A DNA stretch of 64,000 bases from Apiospora phragmitis (lineage: Eukaryota; Ascomycota; Sordariomycetes; Amphisphaeriales; Apiosporaceae): the NCBI GenBank assembly GCA_038363925.1, contig JAQQWL010000006.1, positions 1,716,501 through 1,780,500 of the forward strand. The letters are read 5' to 3'. Shown here in pieces: positions 10,889-26,100 of this stretch. How positions within the stretch are numbered: the first letter of the stretch is position 1; every line of letters begins with the position of its first letter. The translations under genes and the position numbers were made by a program. The notes under the pieces were generated by a model. That model saw nothing but the letters and a program-made list of their open reading frames with translations, did no database searches and was not told where the DNA came from.

Positions 10889-12614
10889 TTATCCTCCTCT
10901 TTTTAACTACTTTATCCTTAAAATATTAACTCTATAAATACCCTAGCCGTCCGCTTATTATAATTTATAATAAGTTTTTCTTTCTTTATTACTTTTATTA
11001 TAATATATACTTATTATAAATAATTACGTCGAAAAATCTCAAATTAAACTTAATCGTTCTTTTACCGTTCGTTACGCGGATTTTATTAAAGCCTTTTTTA
11101 AATTTAGTTTTAAAGTTATGCTTTATAATCGTTATTTTATAAAAAAATAATTTTATATAATAATAAAAGGCGTTAATAAATATAAGGAATATACTCGTAC
11201 TAATTATACGTATAATAATATCGAGGTTTTACTATCTTTTTTACGGCGTATATAGAACGAGCACGACCGCTTATTTCGAAAAGAGTCCGCCGTAGAAGCT
11301 CACTTTTTAAAGCTTTAACGCCAAATTAACGAAGCCGTTACTCGCTTTATTCGTTTCTATAAATAAAAGGAGATAATTTATACCTAAGGGGTAAAGTTAG
11401 TACAGCGTAGTTTATATTTTTTAAACGAATTAAAAAAATAAGAACGTCGGGAGTTTAAAACCGTTATAACTGTTTAAGTTTACGAAAGTTTTAATATTAT
11501 TAATTAAAACGCGACCGACTTTTTTTTTAAGCCGATCCCCGAAATTATTATTTAAATACCCGTAACTTTTTAGTAATATTCGCTAAATATTTCTTAAGTT
11601 TTTAAATATTATTCTTTAATAAGTAACTTTTTTATTAAATAAAGTATTAAAAGCTTCGTCCTTTCCTTTTTTTATCGATAATTCCGTCGATTTCGTACTC
11701 GTATTAATCTGTTTCGACTTTTAATTACGTATCGATTAAATTTTCCTCGGCCGCTGGCTCGAATAATAAAATATAAAATATAAGGTGTATCCATATTATT
11801 TTAAATAATAATAATTAGTAATTAGTTTTTAAAATAACTTTTATAATTTTAAATAGTTTTATCTTTTTAAAATTTAATTTATTACTTAATTATTTTATTT
11901 TAATATTTCGTTATAAAAAATAAACTTTTTTTCCTTTTTTAAAGGTTAGTTTTTTTAACTTTACTTAATCGGCGTATCTTTTTATTCGTTATTAAAAGAA
12001 GGTAAGGTTTTATTGTAATATAATTTAGAGTTTTTTTAATTTTTTAATTCGTATAGTCGCGATTAATATTAGTTCTCCTTTTAGGGGTTTTTTAATAACT
12101 TCCGGGTCGTACCCGTAATTTATTTAGAATAATAAAATATGTATAGTTTTATTATTTATATTATTATAAACGAATTAAGTTATAAATAATAATTATACTT
12201 AATTATTTTATTTATAATTAATATAATAGCGTAAGTATTATTTTAAGGTTTAGTTTATTTATTTAGTTTATTTATTCATTTAAAAGTAATAAGCTATAAA
12301 TAGTTTATATTTAATTTTAAATTATATTATAAATAACTTTTAAAATTTAACGGTAAATAGTTTATCTTTATTAGAAATAATTATTTCGGGTAGCCCGTAT
12401 TAATTAATAATTATTCGGAGGAATGTGTATACTAAGTTATTAGTATCGCTAAATTTTTTATATAATAAGAAATAAGTATACTTCGTGAGTTTATTCGTAA
12501 TTATTAAAATATTATCGTAATCGACCTTGGTTAGGGGTTTTTTTAATAAGGGTAGCTTAATAACGAAATTAAATATAATAGTTTTCTATACTTTATTTAG
12601 CGGTAAGATCGGTT

Positions 12615-12800
12615 ATAATTCTCCGTATGGTTGATATCTGGCGGTTTTGGCCTTGTTATAGAGGTTGTATTTGCTGATCACTTTGGTTACGATTGGCTTG
12701 AGGTTTCTATAATCGAATTGCCTGTTAATCCTTTTCTAGGTTTTAAATATTCCTTGGTGTCTATGTGCGGGGTGCTCGTGGAATTCTTAGATAAAGTCTT
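12615..12800 (-). other. Nearly unmutated patch of G1 integrase zinc-binding region
   Basis: Unlike the surrounding several kilobases, this stretch is rich in TG and CA dinucleotides and encodes on the minus strand a readable HHCC-type integrase segment (HP, HQGIFKT, INRQFDYRNLKPIVTKVISK, NKAKTARYQPYG). The homologous positions in G2, G3 and G4 are heavily mutated. Confidence 0.7.
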
Positions 12801-15800
12801 CGCGGTATTATTTAAAAATATAGATTTTATTTCGGTAAAAGGTAAGACCGTCGCGGTTTTTAAGGTAATCCTTAGGGTAATTTATAAGGTCGAGGTTCTA
12901 ATTAAGTTATTAAAACTTAATAACTTAGTTATTATTATATTAAACGTGGTTCGTAATGTTTAATTATTTTAAAGGTGCGAGGTTACCGTTTTAATTATAA
13001 GTAAGAATTATTCGTGTTTTGAGTAGAACTTTTTTTTAATGGTCCGGTTATCGGCTTAACGCGTTAGCGTGACCGTTCTCGTTACCCTTTTAATAGATAA
13101 TATTAAGGTTAAATTTTAAAAGGAATTTAAATTATTGTATTTATTATTTATTTAATTTTTTAATAATAATAAATGTCGTAAGGTTTTTATAATCGGTATA
13201 AATTTTAATTAGCTTTATTATTTTATTAAGGTAATATTTTTATTTTTTATAAGTTTTAATAATAATTATTAATTATTTATTATAAACTTAGTAATTAAGC
13301 TCTAGTTCGTTAAGCTTTTTTGAAAAGAATACGACGGGGTGCGACTTTCCGTTATCGTTTCGTTAATTTAGTTATCCTCCCATCGTATAGTTTAATACGT
13401 CGGTTTTAATTTCGAAGGGTTTAAACGGGTCTGTTACGCGAAATATTAATTCGTTAAGGATTCGTTCTTTAATATTATAAAAAGCTTTATTTTTTTTCTC
13501 CGTTTATTAAAATAGTTCGTCCTTTTTTATTAAGTTTATTAAAAGTATTATTATTTTATTAAATCCGGGGATAAAAATTCGGTAATAATTAATTAATTTT
13601 AAAAAAGATTTAATTTTTATAATATTTATAGGTATAAACTATTCTTTAATTATTAAGATTTTCAAAGGTTTTATTTAGATTTCGCCCAGGGATATTATAT
13701 ATTTTATAAAAGTAACGGATTATTAGTAAAATTCGCTTTTTTTTAAATTAATTAATAGGTTAGTGTTTTGTAGCTTTTAGAGTATTAGCTTTATATATTT
13801 TCGGTATTACTCGTTATTCTCGGAATAAATAAGGATGTTATCGAGGTATATTATAATAAATTTATCGAGGTATTTTTATAAGATATAGTTAATTATAGAT
13901 TAGAAATTAATTAGTATATTAATTAAATTAAATAGTATAGCTTGGTATTTGAAATATTTATATTTAATTCGAAACGTATTTTTTATTCTTTTTTTTTTAA
14001 TTCGGATTAGGTTATATATATTATTTAGGTTTCCCGTTTTTACTCTTTTTTAGAACGAAAAGGATAAAGAAGCCTGCTAATAATATAGATAGTCGGATAA
14101 CTCTTTTCTCGAGATTTTTCGTAATATACTCTTTTAAAGCTTATTTATATTCCTAGTTAAGTTTATATATAAGTATGAATAAGGGTTCTTTCTTATTTTT
14201 AAAAAGTATTTTATAATTTTATTATGTATAAAACGGTAAGCCTATTTTTAGTTTTTTATGAAAAAATGTTTCGAATTACCGGTACTTTTTTAATATAATC
14301 GTTATAATATTCGGTTTAAGCTTTTTAATAATAATATATACTTTAAAAACTTTAGGTTTATTAAAAAGTTATTTTTTAAACCGCTATTTATTAATTAAAC
14401 TTTTTTTTAGTATATTTTATTAAAATTAGCCTATTTTTTAATTAATTTTAAAATTATTTATTCGTAATTAGGGTATTTTTAAAATTATATCGTATCCTGC
14501 GACGTTCGTAATATTATACGTGATTCGTTTATAGCGTCTTTTAATATCGATCGGAAGGTTTGCGACTTTTTTTTATACTTCTTTATTGTTATAGGTTATA
14601 AATCTTTTATCGACGGTTTTAAATCGGTATAAGGCGTTTTTTTCTTATTATTTAAGTTTAAAATAATTAACGATTCGTAATGAAATATAGTTTTTTTACG
14701 CTTCGCTATCGAGTAACGCTTTAATATAAATTCTTTTTACGTTTAGTATTAATATAATATATTTATAAATAATTTAATTATTCGTTATTTAGTATAGGGA
14801 CCTATTTTAGTCCGCTTATTGTTATCTTTTTATAATAAGCGGCTTTTATTTCTCGAACGCTGCGTTTATAAGTTATTAACGATATCCCGCGATTAATCCT
14901 CATGTCGTTATTATTGTTCCTTTCGTTCTTTATAGGGTATTTTTTAATATATTAGCGGAAATATTTTTATATTTCTTTTTATATAAAATACTATTCTTAA
15001 TACTTAAAATTCGGGTTTTTTTAATAATTCGAAGGTTTATTAAGTTCGCAGTAGTCCGTAAACGCTTTATAAGTTCTTTAATATATTAAAAAGGTCCTCT
15101 TATCAGGTATATATTTATACGTTTTAGGAGTGTTAAGCGCTCTCTTTTAAACGTTTATAGGCTCGCGATTTTTCCTAAGCGTATTCGAGGTATTAATTTT
15201 CGAAGTACTCCTTTTAATCTCGTTCTTTTAAGTAATATTATCGTGGTTATTATAAGTCTTTTTATATTAATAGGTACGCGTATTACCTGTTTAAGATCGA
15301 TATTCGGATTTTCCCGATAATATAATTTAGGTATAGTTACGTAATAGGTTATTTACCGATCTTTTAGGGAAACTATTTATATTCGAGTTTTTTTATAAGG
15401 TGTTTTATATAAGCGTTATATATATATAAGATCTATAAGAGCGTAAAGTATTTTTTATAAGTATGGGAAATTTATAAATCGTTCCTTACTATATAGTTAC
15501 CGTAAATTCTTTAATTAAAACCGGCCGTAATAAATATTTAATATAGGTGTTTCGAGCCGGGGTAAGGAATATTAGGGATGGCTAACTATCCGTCGGTCCT
15601 AAAGTCTTTAAATTTAGCGATCTTATTTATTAGCTCGTTTATTAGTATGCTTATTAAACGTTTATAATTTATTAGTTATTTTAATTAGCTTATAATATTA
15701 TTTATCGAATTACTATCTCTGTTATAAGGAAAGGGTTGCTCCCTTCGTATTATTACGACGCTCCGGCTATGGTCCTCTTTACTTTCCGGGGTTTTAAGAA

Positions 15801-17152
15801 ACTATTTAATACTTTCTTTATCCGCTAAATAAGAAGTGTACTTATTATCGTAACAGGCTATTTAGGATAGGTTGCCGTGTTTAATAATAACGTTATTATT
15901 TTTAATAATTATTATAGGGGTGTTTTTTATTTTAATAACGTTAACGTATTATTTTTTTAAAACTCGTTAGAAATCTTTTTTTAATGCTTAATATTTTCGA
16001 ATATAATATCTTAGTTTTTAATAATTATAATAAATACCGCGTAACTTTTTATCTTATTTATTATATTTAATAACGTTAAGGTTTATAAGTTTATTATAAT
16101 AACTATACGCCGTAATATTTTTAAACGGTATATAATTATATTATTATAATTACCTGGTATTAATTAAAGTTTAATTAATTTATTTTTAAAGTCTGCTTTA
16201 TTTCTCGCGGCGTTATTTATATATATAAATATTAATTTTAATAATAAACTTTATATATAAAAGAAAGTTATCGAGAGTATTAAGCCGGCTAAGTTCGTTT
16301 TTAATATTATCTTTTAATTTTTAATAATATATTATAATTTTTATAATTTCGGTATAATTTAATTAAACTATAATACGCTAGAATTAGGCTATATAAAAAG
16401 CGGCTAATCCTTTTTACTTAAAGGTCTCAAGTTCCCTTTCCGCCTGTCGCTTTTTATCGGGGTTTTAAAAAAATAATTTAAAGGCTTATTTAAAGCCGTC
16501 ATAACTTTCGAAAATACGCTATACCTCCGCGCGGCATAGTTTAACTTATTAGTCGTTTTTTATAAGCTTATTTAAGTAAAGCTCGAATTAAGCGAGTGTT
16601 TTATTTTTAAAAAACGAGGCGGCGTAAATAATTTATTAAGTAACGTTTTAAAATATCTTTTTATAAAACCGCTAATAAGCTTTAATTTAAATAAAAAAGC
16701 CTCGGAGGTTTCCGCTTATTTTATTAAAAAGTGTTAACGTATTAATCTTTATACCCTTTTTTAATATAATAAGGGTTTAAATAATATTAATAACTATATA
16801 AAAGAAACGCACTTTTTCGCGTAACTTATTAATATTATAAAGTATTTATTCTAAAGTATCTTTAGTTAGGAGCTCGTTACGCTCCTTTTTAAGCTTAACG
16901 TAATAATATTAATAATTAGCGCTCTCTTGCTCGAATTCCTTAATTCGTTTAACTAACGCTTATTATATAGGCTCGTTATCGTTATCGTCGCTATCGACGT
17001 CTATAACAGGGTCCCGTTAGGAGGTGCTAAAGGTGGCGATAGAAATATTTCCTTATCGGGAGATATTACTAAAGTTAAATATAAATATAGTTTTTATAAT
17101 ATTATTATTTAAAAGTTTAAATAATAATTCGTAAAAGTAAAAATAATTAAAA

Positions 17153-17816
17153 TATAACGAATATTATTTAAATTTTAAAAGAAACCTAATAAGACGTACT
17201 GGGGTTTATATTAATAATACGAAAAAGTATTTAAACGTGTAATAAAAGTCGTTTTTATTAATATAATAAGTAATAATTCGTAAAAACGAAGGTAATTAAA
17301 ATACGTAAATTTAGAAATATTTATAATAATTTCGTTAAAACTATTTACTTTATTAATAAATTAAAATTAATATTTAAATTAATTATTAAAATAAAAAGTA
17401 TTTATATAAAATATATAGGGGAACGTTTATTATTATATATTTAATCCCTCCTTTATTAATTTATTACTATTTAATAATTTTTTTTAAACGTGCTTAATAT
17501 TACTTAGTAATCGCCCTTAATTACGCTCTATATTACTTAATAATCGCTTTTAATTACGCTTTATACCGCTTAATAATCTCGTTTAAACGTTTACCGTATT
17601 ACATAACTTATTATCGGTCGCTGTTACTTTATAAGCGTATTTATCCTATTATCGGGCGTAATAATAGCGCTACTCGTTATTAAGAAAAGTCTGGTTTCGT
17701 GTTTATATAACTGGCGGTGCGGTCCGTAGCTATAGTATCGTAGCCCGTTCGGGGTATAATAGTTCCGTACCGGTAAGTGAGGTCTTTTAGCCGCATGGTT
17801 AGGTCGGGTTATAACA
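17153..17816 (-). repeat. G1 LTR (5' LTR in coding sense)
   Basis: 664-bp partner of 10225-10888, ending GGGTTATAACA directly before the TTATA target duplication. The last 120 bases are visibly less mutated than the rest. Confidence 0.88.
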
Positions 17817-18339
17817 TTATAGCCGTTAAAGATTAATAAGCGATAAATACTTTTCGTATAAGACTTTATATATTTATTAAAATATCGAATTTAATCCTCG
17901 CTTTTCTCGTTTATAGTCTAGCCGTTTTTAGTAATTACGATTACTTAATCCTTTAATAATAAGCTGTTTTTATACTAGAAAAAGAGGTACGTTTTCTTAA
18001 TAAATATAATATACGAAGGGATAGCGTAACCGTATAATTCGACGCCTTAAATAATTATAACCTATTCTCGATTCCTTTATTAAATTACCCTAAGCTTTTC
18101 GTATTAATTAAAGGTTATAACGATTATTTTAAACGAGATTTAGCTTATAAAAAAGCCGGTCTCGTTAAAGTTATAAATATTCTCCTCTTAAATCTTATAT
18201 TTATTAATTATATTTTATACGAGGGTAAACTATACGCGATACGTGTTGGGATCTTTATAAAGGATTCTTTAATAATCGATTTTTCGATTAAAACGCGTCC
18301 AGAGGTCTAGTTATTATTATACAAAGCTAAAGGCCTAAT

Positions 18340-19002
18340 TATTACGACCTGACCTAACCATGCGGCTAGACTAACACGTAGTACGGCGATACTATATCTC
18401 GAGGCGCTTACGAAAAATAGTACTAAGACTTACCCCACCGATTAATATTAACGAACCTACTTATAATAATAAATACTATACCGCTGTAATCTCACGATAA
18501 TTAGTATTACGAAAATAATACCATATAGCTATCTAGCTTTAAGTAAATAAAAGTGGACGAAATTATAAAGATAATTAAAAACGAGTTATATAATAAATAA
18601 AGACCGACGTAACTTAGTAAAGTAATACCGAGTAGCTTAATATTACTTAATTAAATAATATTAAATATAATCGATTAAAACTAAGTAATAAAAAGATTAA
18701 TAAAAGAAGGATTAAATATATAATAATAAATATTCTTTATATATTTTATATAAACGCTCTTTATTTTAATAATTAATTTAAATATTAATTTTAATTTATT
18801 AATAAAAGAAATAGTTTTAACGAGATTATTATAAATCCTTTTAAATTTATATACCTTCGTTACCTTTATTCCTACGACTATTATATATTATATTAATAAA
18901 AGTAGACTTTTATTATATGTTTAAATATTTTCTCGTATTATTAATATAAACTTTAATACGTCTTATTAAGTTTCTTTTAAAACTTAAATAATATTCGTTA
19001 TA
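18340..19002 (+). repeat. G2 5' LTR
   Basis: 663-bp LTR starting TATTACGACCTGACC and ending TTCGTTATA, followed by gag-proximal sequence. It carries the TTACTT/AAGTAAT motif variant shared with G1. Confidence 0.83.
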
Positions 19003-22000
19003 TTTTAATTATTTTTATTCTTACGAATTATTATTTAAACTTTTAAATAATAGTACCTATAAAAACTATATCTACACCTAGCCCCGGCAATATTATCCGA
19101 TAAGGAAAAGTCCCTATCGCCACCTTTAGTACCTCTTAGCGAGACCCTGTTATAAACGTCAATAGCGACGATAACGACGACGAGCCTACCCGGTAAGCGC
19201 TAGCTAAGCGAATTAAAGAACTCTAATAAAAGAGTATCAATTATTAATACTATTACGCCCGGCTTAAAAAAGAGTATAGCGAGCTCCGAATTAAAGGCAC
19301 TTTAAAATAAACACCCTATAATATTAATAAGCTACGCGAGAAAGTACGTCTCTTTCGCGTAGCTGTTAACATTATTTAAACCCCTATTGTATTAAAAAAA
19401 GGAATAAAGATTAATACGCTAACACTATTTAACGAAATAAGCGGAAACTTTCGAAGCTTCCTCGTTTAAATTAAAGCCTATTAACGATTTTACGAAAGAA
19501 CGTTTTAAAACGTTACTTAACGAGTTATTTACGCTACCTCGTTTCTTAAAAATAAGGTATTCGCTTAATTTAAACCTTATTTAAATAAGCTTATAAAAAA
19601 CGATTAATAAATTAAGCTGTGCCGCGTAGAGGTATAACTAATTTTCAAAAGTTACGACGGCTTTAAACAAGCCTTTAAATCACTTTTTTAAAACCCCGAC
19701 AAAAAGCGATAAGTAAAGAGAGAACTCGAAACCTTTAAATAAAAAAGATTAGCCGCTTTTTATAACGCCGAGTTCCGACGTATTATAATTTAACTAAACT
19801 ATACCGAAGCTATAAAAATTATAATATATTATTAAAAACTTAAAGAAAATATTAAAAACAAACTTAGCCGGCTCGATAACTTTAATAATTTCCTTTTATA
19901 TATAGAGCTTATTATTAAAATCGATACTCGTATATATAAATAACGCCGCGAAAAATAAAGCGAATAATAATAATAAATTAATTAAATTTAAATTAATATA
20001 AAACGATTACGTTACTATAATAATATATTATTTAAAAATATTACGGCGTATAATTACTATAATAAACTTATAAACTTTAATATTATTAAATATAATAAAA
20101 AATAGTACGTTATTTATTATAATTATTAAAAATAAAGGTATTACGCTTAAAAATATTAAATATTAAAAAAAAGTTTCCGAAAACTTTTAAAAAAATAATA
20201 TATTTATTAAATAAGCTTTCGTACGTACGTACAGGTTCCGGGTTTAATCGGGGTTTAATCGTTATATTCTATTATTTATATCTATTTTTAATACGAGCTA
20301 CGAGGGGTATCGTATGCCCCTTTTAATGAAATAGGAAAGGGGTTCGTACGTATAGGTACGTAGGACCCTTTTTAGAGTAATATAAAAAACTTTAGTTCCT
20401 GCTATTCTAATACTGGCAGTTTTTATTTTAATAATAGATTTAGGTAGCTCCCCTTTTTAAAACGAGTCTTTTTTTTATATGGGTTTCGTACGGATAGGTT
20501 AAGTTAATCCGGTATTTAGTGCCTATTTAAGCCGTATAAGTAATATTGTACCTTTTTAATATTAATTTAATTAGGTAGTAAGTCTTTTAATAATAATAGT
20601 GATAAGGAAAGTTATTATATATTAACGTATATTATTTCTCGTTATAAATCGAAAGGAACGGTTTAAAAGTAATAATAAAAATAGAAGTAGTAATAGTAAT
20701 AAAGGCGCCGTCGTATATCGCGATACGTTATATCCCGTCCGGGGGAAAATATATTCTCTTTTTCTTCTTTTTTTATTTACCGTGCGAGTTTAGTTTCTTA
20801 ACGTACGCTTTTACGCGTACGGATAACCTATTAGTTAATATTAGTTATTCGAGGGCTTTATTTAAAGATTTCTTAGTAAAGGCGTTTATAGGGTTATTTC
20901 GGCCGTCGACCTAGGAGATTTTTGAAATCTCCCTTTTTTTATACGATTTTTAGAGCGATATAATATTAATTATTAGTTTTTTCTCGTTCGTCGTTCTTAG
21001 TTTAATTAAGTATTTATAGAGTAATCTCGAGTTTATATAAAGAATTATTAATATTTTTTAAAATTCGAAGCTTTATACGATTTTTTTAGCGTAGTATTAA
21101 GTGCGATACCGTTATTAATATCGGAAATTATACCGTATAGTTCGTTAATTAATACGTTTTGAGTAATTCTCTTATATTTCGTCGAGCTCTAGTGGATAAT
21201 ATTATTTTAAATTTTAAATTAGTCTTTTATACGGTTAAACTTTTAGCTTAGGATGACTAGGTATTCGAGCTGAGACGTTAGGTTTTTATTATTTACGAAA
21301 GAACCGTCGGTAAAGATATATATTTTTATATAGTGAAGATTTAGCGGGATATATTTTAGCCTACGTATCGGATTTTAGATTTGTTAATTAATTCGTATGT
21401 TTAGGTTTTCGATATCTTTATCTTTTAGGGTTTATATTTAAGCGGCGGTAGATAAGTCGTACGTTACCTTTAATTAATAGATAAATGCGAGATATGTTTT
21501 TTTATACGTTGAGAGACGTATTATTAGCTTTTATTAATAGCTTTCAAGTCGATAAGTTTTAATTAATTAGCTTATTTTTTTTATTCGAAAAGGATATTAT
21601 ACGATTTTAATCGAATCTTACTTTCGTTAAACTCGATTGGCGTGTTTTCGGTTAGGATATTTTTTAGTTTTATATAGAATTATTTTTTTATTAGCTTTCT
21701 TTTTTTTTTTAACAAAAAGGGGCTATAGCGAAACTAAACGTATCGTCGGTTTATATTATTATAATGCTAAAAGTATCCGGTTTTTTTATAATAAATAGTA
21801 AATAGGCGTCGTATATTAATACGGTTATTTTTAAATTTTATACGTAGTGATTATAATATATTTTAAATTAATAAAGTTTTAATTTTATTAATTTATATAG
21901 GGGTAACACGATTTAAAGTAGCGTTTTTTCGAGGTATTAAGTTTTTAATTCTACCGGTAAGCGTGTGTAGATTAATTAGTTTAATTTATTATATAACTAA

Positions 22001-22511
22001 GTATACGCTTATATAATATCGCGTAGCTCGCCTTATACGTTAAAGTCTCGGATCAGGGTCGGTTCGAAGGTTAAAAGAATTCTTTAGCTCATTCGTTAGA
22101 TTATCGGTAACTAGGTTAAAATAGCTTCCTTTTTTATATTTCCGTAGCTTTATATTACGCGCCTGAACTTCTCGTACGGCTTTATAGTTTTACTTTTAAT
22201 CTTTTATACGAGCCGTGTTTTAAAAATTCTCCGGCCGGTATATTTACCCGGGTGGAATCGAATAAATTCGAAAACCTTTTATACGGCGAGATTATTTATC
22301 TCCTCCGCGTTAAACTCTTAGAATAGGTATCTAAACGATATAATAACCCCGTTCTATTAGAGCTTAACTATTAAGTTATAGTTCTCTTAATTTTTTTTAA
22401 GTAAGAAATACGGCGGCTCGAGCGTTCCGAAGTAGATATTTTTTAGGTCGTCCTCGGCCACGTTATACGGGAGCTACCGTAATTTCCTCGGCTATCGGTT
22501 CGGTATCTAGG

Positions 22512-23174
22512 TGTTACAACCCGACCTAACCATGCGGCTAAAGGACCTCACCCACCGGCACGGAGATACGATAACCCGGTCCGGCTACGATATTATAGCT
22601 AGTAATCGTACCGTTAATTATATTAATATATATATAGCTATATTTTAATATTAAGCGATAGGATAAATAGCCCTAGCCCGCGTAATAATAAGGCGGGTAA
22701 AAGTAGACACGATAATTAGGTGCGAAGAGTTACGTAACAGGCCCTCGAAGTGATAAGAAACACGACGCCCGAAGTGAGCTAACTTAGGTCGGATCACCGT
22801 GATCTAAGGGATGGATCACCGTGAGCTAATGACGGGATTACTATAAGCTACCGGTGATTTAAAAGATTAATAAAGGAAAAAATTAGATATATAATAATAA
22901 ATATTCCCTATATATTTTATATAAATACTTTTTATTTTAATAATTAATTTAAATATTAATTTTAATTTATTAATAAAATAAATAATTTTAACGAAATTAT
23001 TATAAATACCTTTAATATTTACGTACCTTAATTATTTTTATTTTTACGAGTTATTACTTATTATATCGATAAAAACGACTTTTATCGTACGTTTAAATAT
23101 TCTCTCGTATTATTAATATAAACCCTAGTACGTTTTATTAAGTTTCTTTTAAAACTTAAATAATGTTTATTATA
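22512..23174 (+). repeat. G3 5' LTR
   Basis: 663-bp LTR starting with intact TGTTACAACCCGACC. It contains repeated GATCACCGTGA-type motifs at about 22795-22860. Confidence 0.9.
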
Positions 23175-26100
23175 TTTTAATTATTTTTATTTTTACGAGT
23201 TATTATTTAAATTTTTAAATAATAATATTATAAGAACTATATTTATACTTAACTTTAATAATACCGTCCGATAAAAAAAGACTCCTATCGCTATTTTTAA
23301 TATTTCATAACGAGACTTTATTATAAATATCGATAGCGATAATAATAATAACGAACTTATTTAATAAATATTAGTTAAGCGAATTAAAGAGTTCGAGTAA
23401 AAAAGCGTTAATTATTAATATTATTATATTAAGCTTAAAAAAGAGCGTAATAAGCTTTTAATTAAAGGTATTTTAAAATAAATACCTTATAATATTAATA
23501 AGTTATACGAAAAGGTACGTCTTTTTCGTATAATTATTAATATTATTTAGACCTTTATTATATTAAAGAAGGGTATAAAGATTAGTACGCTAATATTTTT
23601 TAATAAAATAAGCGAAAACCTCCGAGGCTTCCTTGTTTAAATTAAAGCTTATTAACGATTTTATAAAGGAATATTCTAAGATATTACTTAACGAGTTGTC
23701 CACGCCGCCTCGTTTTTTAAAAATAAGGTACTCGCTTAATTCGAACCTTATTTAAACGAACTCGTAAAAAACGACTAATAAATTAAGCTATACCGCACGG
23801 AGGTATAGCGTATTTTTAAAAGTTACGACGGCTTTAAATAAGCCTTTAAGTTATTTTTCTAAGATTTTAACGAAAAACGACAGGCGGAAAGGGAACTTAA
23901 AACCTTGAAATAAAAAGGATTAGCCGCTTTTTATATAGCCGAGTTCCGGCGTATTATAGCTCGATTAAATTATACCGAAGCTACGAAAATTATAATATAT
24001 TATTAAGAATTAAAGGATAATATTAAAAAAAAACTTTTAATAAATTTTTAACCGGCGATACGTTAATATTATTAAAGTAAAAAATATTTTTATAGTAATT
24101 ATTAAAAATAATAACGTTATTATTTAATACGGTAATTTATTTTAAATAGCTTATTACGATAATAAGTATACTTTTTATTTAGCGGATAAAAAAGGTACTA
24201 GATAGTTTTTTAAAGCCCCGGGAAATAAAAAGGATTATAGCCGAAACGTTATAATAATACGAAAAGAACGACCCCTTTTTTATAACGAAAATAATAATTT
24301 AATAAATAATATTACGAACTAATTAAAATAATTTATAAATTATAAACGTTTAATAAATATATTAATAATTAAATTAATATACGAAATTATTAAGTTTAAA
24401 GATTTAAAAACTAATAAATAATTAGTTATTTTTAATACTTTTTACCCCGATTCGAAATATTTATGTTAAATACTTATTACGGCTAAGTTTAATTAAAAAA
24501 TTTATAATAATTATACCGTCAAGGACGATTTACGAATTTCTTTTATATACGAAAAATACTTTACCCTTTTATAAATCTCGTGCGTATATAATGTTTATAT
24601 AAAACACCTCGCGGAAAAACTTAAGTACGAATAGTTTCCCTAAAGGATTAATAAATAACTTATTACGTAATTATATCTAAACTATATGTTTAAAAAAATC
24701 CGAACGTCGATCTTTAATAAACGATATATATACTTATTAATATAGGAAGACCCACGGTAGCCACGATAATATTATTTAAAAAGACGAGATTAAAAGGAGT
24801 ATTCTAAAAATTAATACCTTAAATATATTTAAGAAAAGTCGCGAGCTTATAAATATTTAAAAGAAAGCGTTTAATACTTTTAAAATATATAAATATATAC
24901 TTAATAAAAAACCCTTTTTAATATATTAAAAAACTTATAAAACGTTTATAAATTATTACGAATTTAATAAACTTTTAAATTATCCGAAAAACCTGGATCT
25001 TAAATATTAGTGATAATATTTTGTATAAGGAAAAATATAGAAACATTTTTATTAATATATTAAAAAACGCGTTATAAAGAACAAAAGGAATAATAATAAC
25101 GATACGAGGATTAATCGTAAAAAATTATTAATTATTTATAAAAATAGCGTTCGAGAAACGAACGCCGCTTATTATAAAAAAACGATAATAAACGAATTAA
25201 AATAGGTCTTTATATTAAATAATAAATAATTAAGTTATTTATAAATATATTATATTAATAATAAACGTAAAAAGAGTTTATATTAAAGCGTTACTCGATA
25301 ACGGAATATAAGGAAACTATATTTTATTACGAATTATTAATTACTTTAAATTCGAATAAGAAAAGAAAAACGTTTTATACCAATTTAAAACTATTAATAA
25401 AGGATTTATAACTTATAATAATAAAGAAATATAAAAAGAAGTCGCGAACCTTTTAATCGATATCGAAAAACGATATAAATAAATTACGTATAATATTACG
25501 AACGTCGCAAAATACGATATAATTTTAAAAATACTTTAATTATAGGTAAATAATTTTAAAATTAATTAAAAAATAGGCTAATTTTAATAAAATATATTAA
25601 AAAGAGGTTTAATTAATAAATAGCGGTTTAAAAAATAATTTTTTAATAAACTTAAAGTTTTTAAAATATATATTATTATTAAAAAGCTTAAATTAAACGT
25701 TATAACGATTATATTAAAAACGTATTAATAATTCGAAGCATTTTTTAATAAAAAATTAAAAATAGGTTTATAATTTTATATACGGTAAAATTATAAAATA
25801 CTTTTTAAAAATAAGAAGAAACCCTTATTTATATTTATATATAAACTTAATTAAGAGTATAAATAAGTCTTAAAAAAGTATATTACGGAAAACCTTGAAA
25901 AAAGAGTTATACGACTATTTATATTATTAGTAAGCTTTTTTATCCTCTTCGTTCTAAAAAAGAGTAAGGACGAGAAACCTAAGTAGCGTATATATATCGA
26001 TTATTAAAAGCTTAACGAAATTATTATTAAAAACCGGTACTTTTTACTTTTTATTAGCGATTTATAAAATAAATTATTATACGTTAAAATCTTTATAATA

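Larger units (their letters stand above)
10225..17816 (-). mobile_element. G1: chromovirus-type Gypsy LTR retrotransposon, RIP-degraded, inserted in P0
   Basis: A complete 7592-bp element flanked by the 5-bp target duplication TTATA (10220-10224 and 17817-17821). Coding strand is minus: the polypurine tract lies next to the LTR at 10889-10905 (TTATCCTCCTCTTTTT on plus), and reverse transcriptase (about 13.3-14.1 kb), integrase (11.9-12.9 kb) and gag (16.3-17.1 kb) read as reverse complements of the homologous blocks in G3. The best preserved part is the integrase zinc-binding region at about 12615-12800, where EFHEHPAHRHQGIFKT and KAKTARYQPYG are legible. All frames are interrupted, so the element is inactive. 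It belongs to the LTR subfamily with repeated TTACTTAGTAATC-like motifs. Confidence 0.9.

Noticed and set aside
12631..12963. Short frames at 12631-12963 (+), 33453-33653 (-) and 40846-41037 (+) with similar translations
   Set aside because: They look like a conserved small protein, but all three are antisense to the same integrase-region stretch of the Gypsy copies. RIP leaves the antisense frame open by mutation bias.
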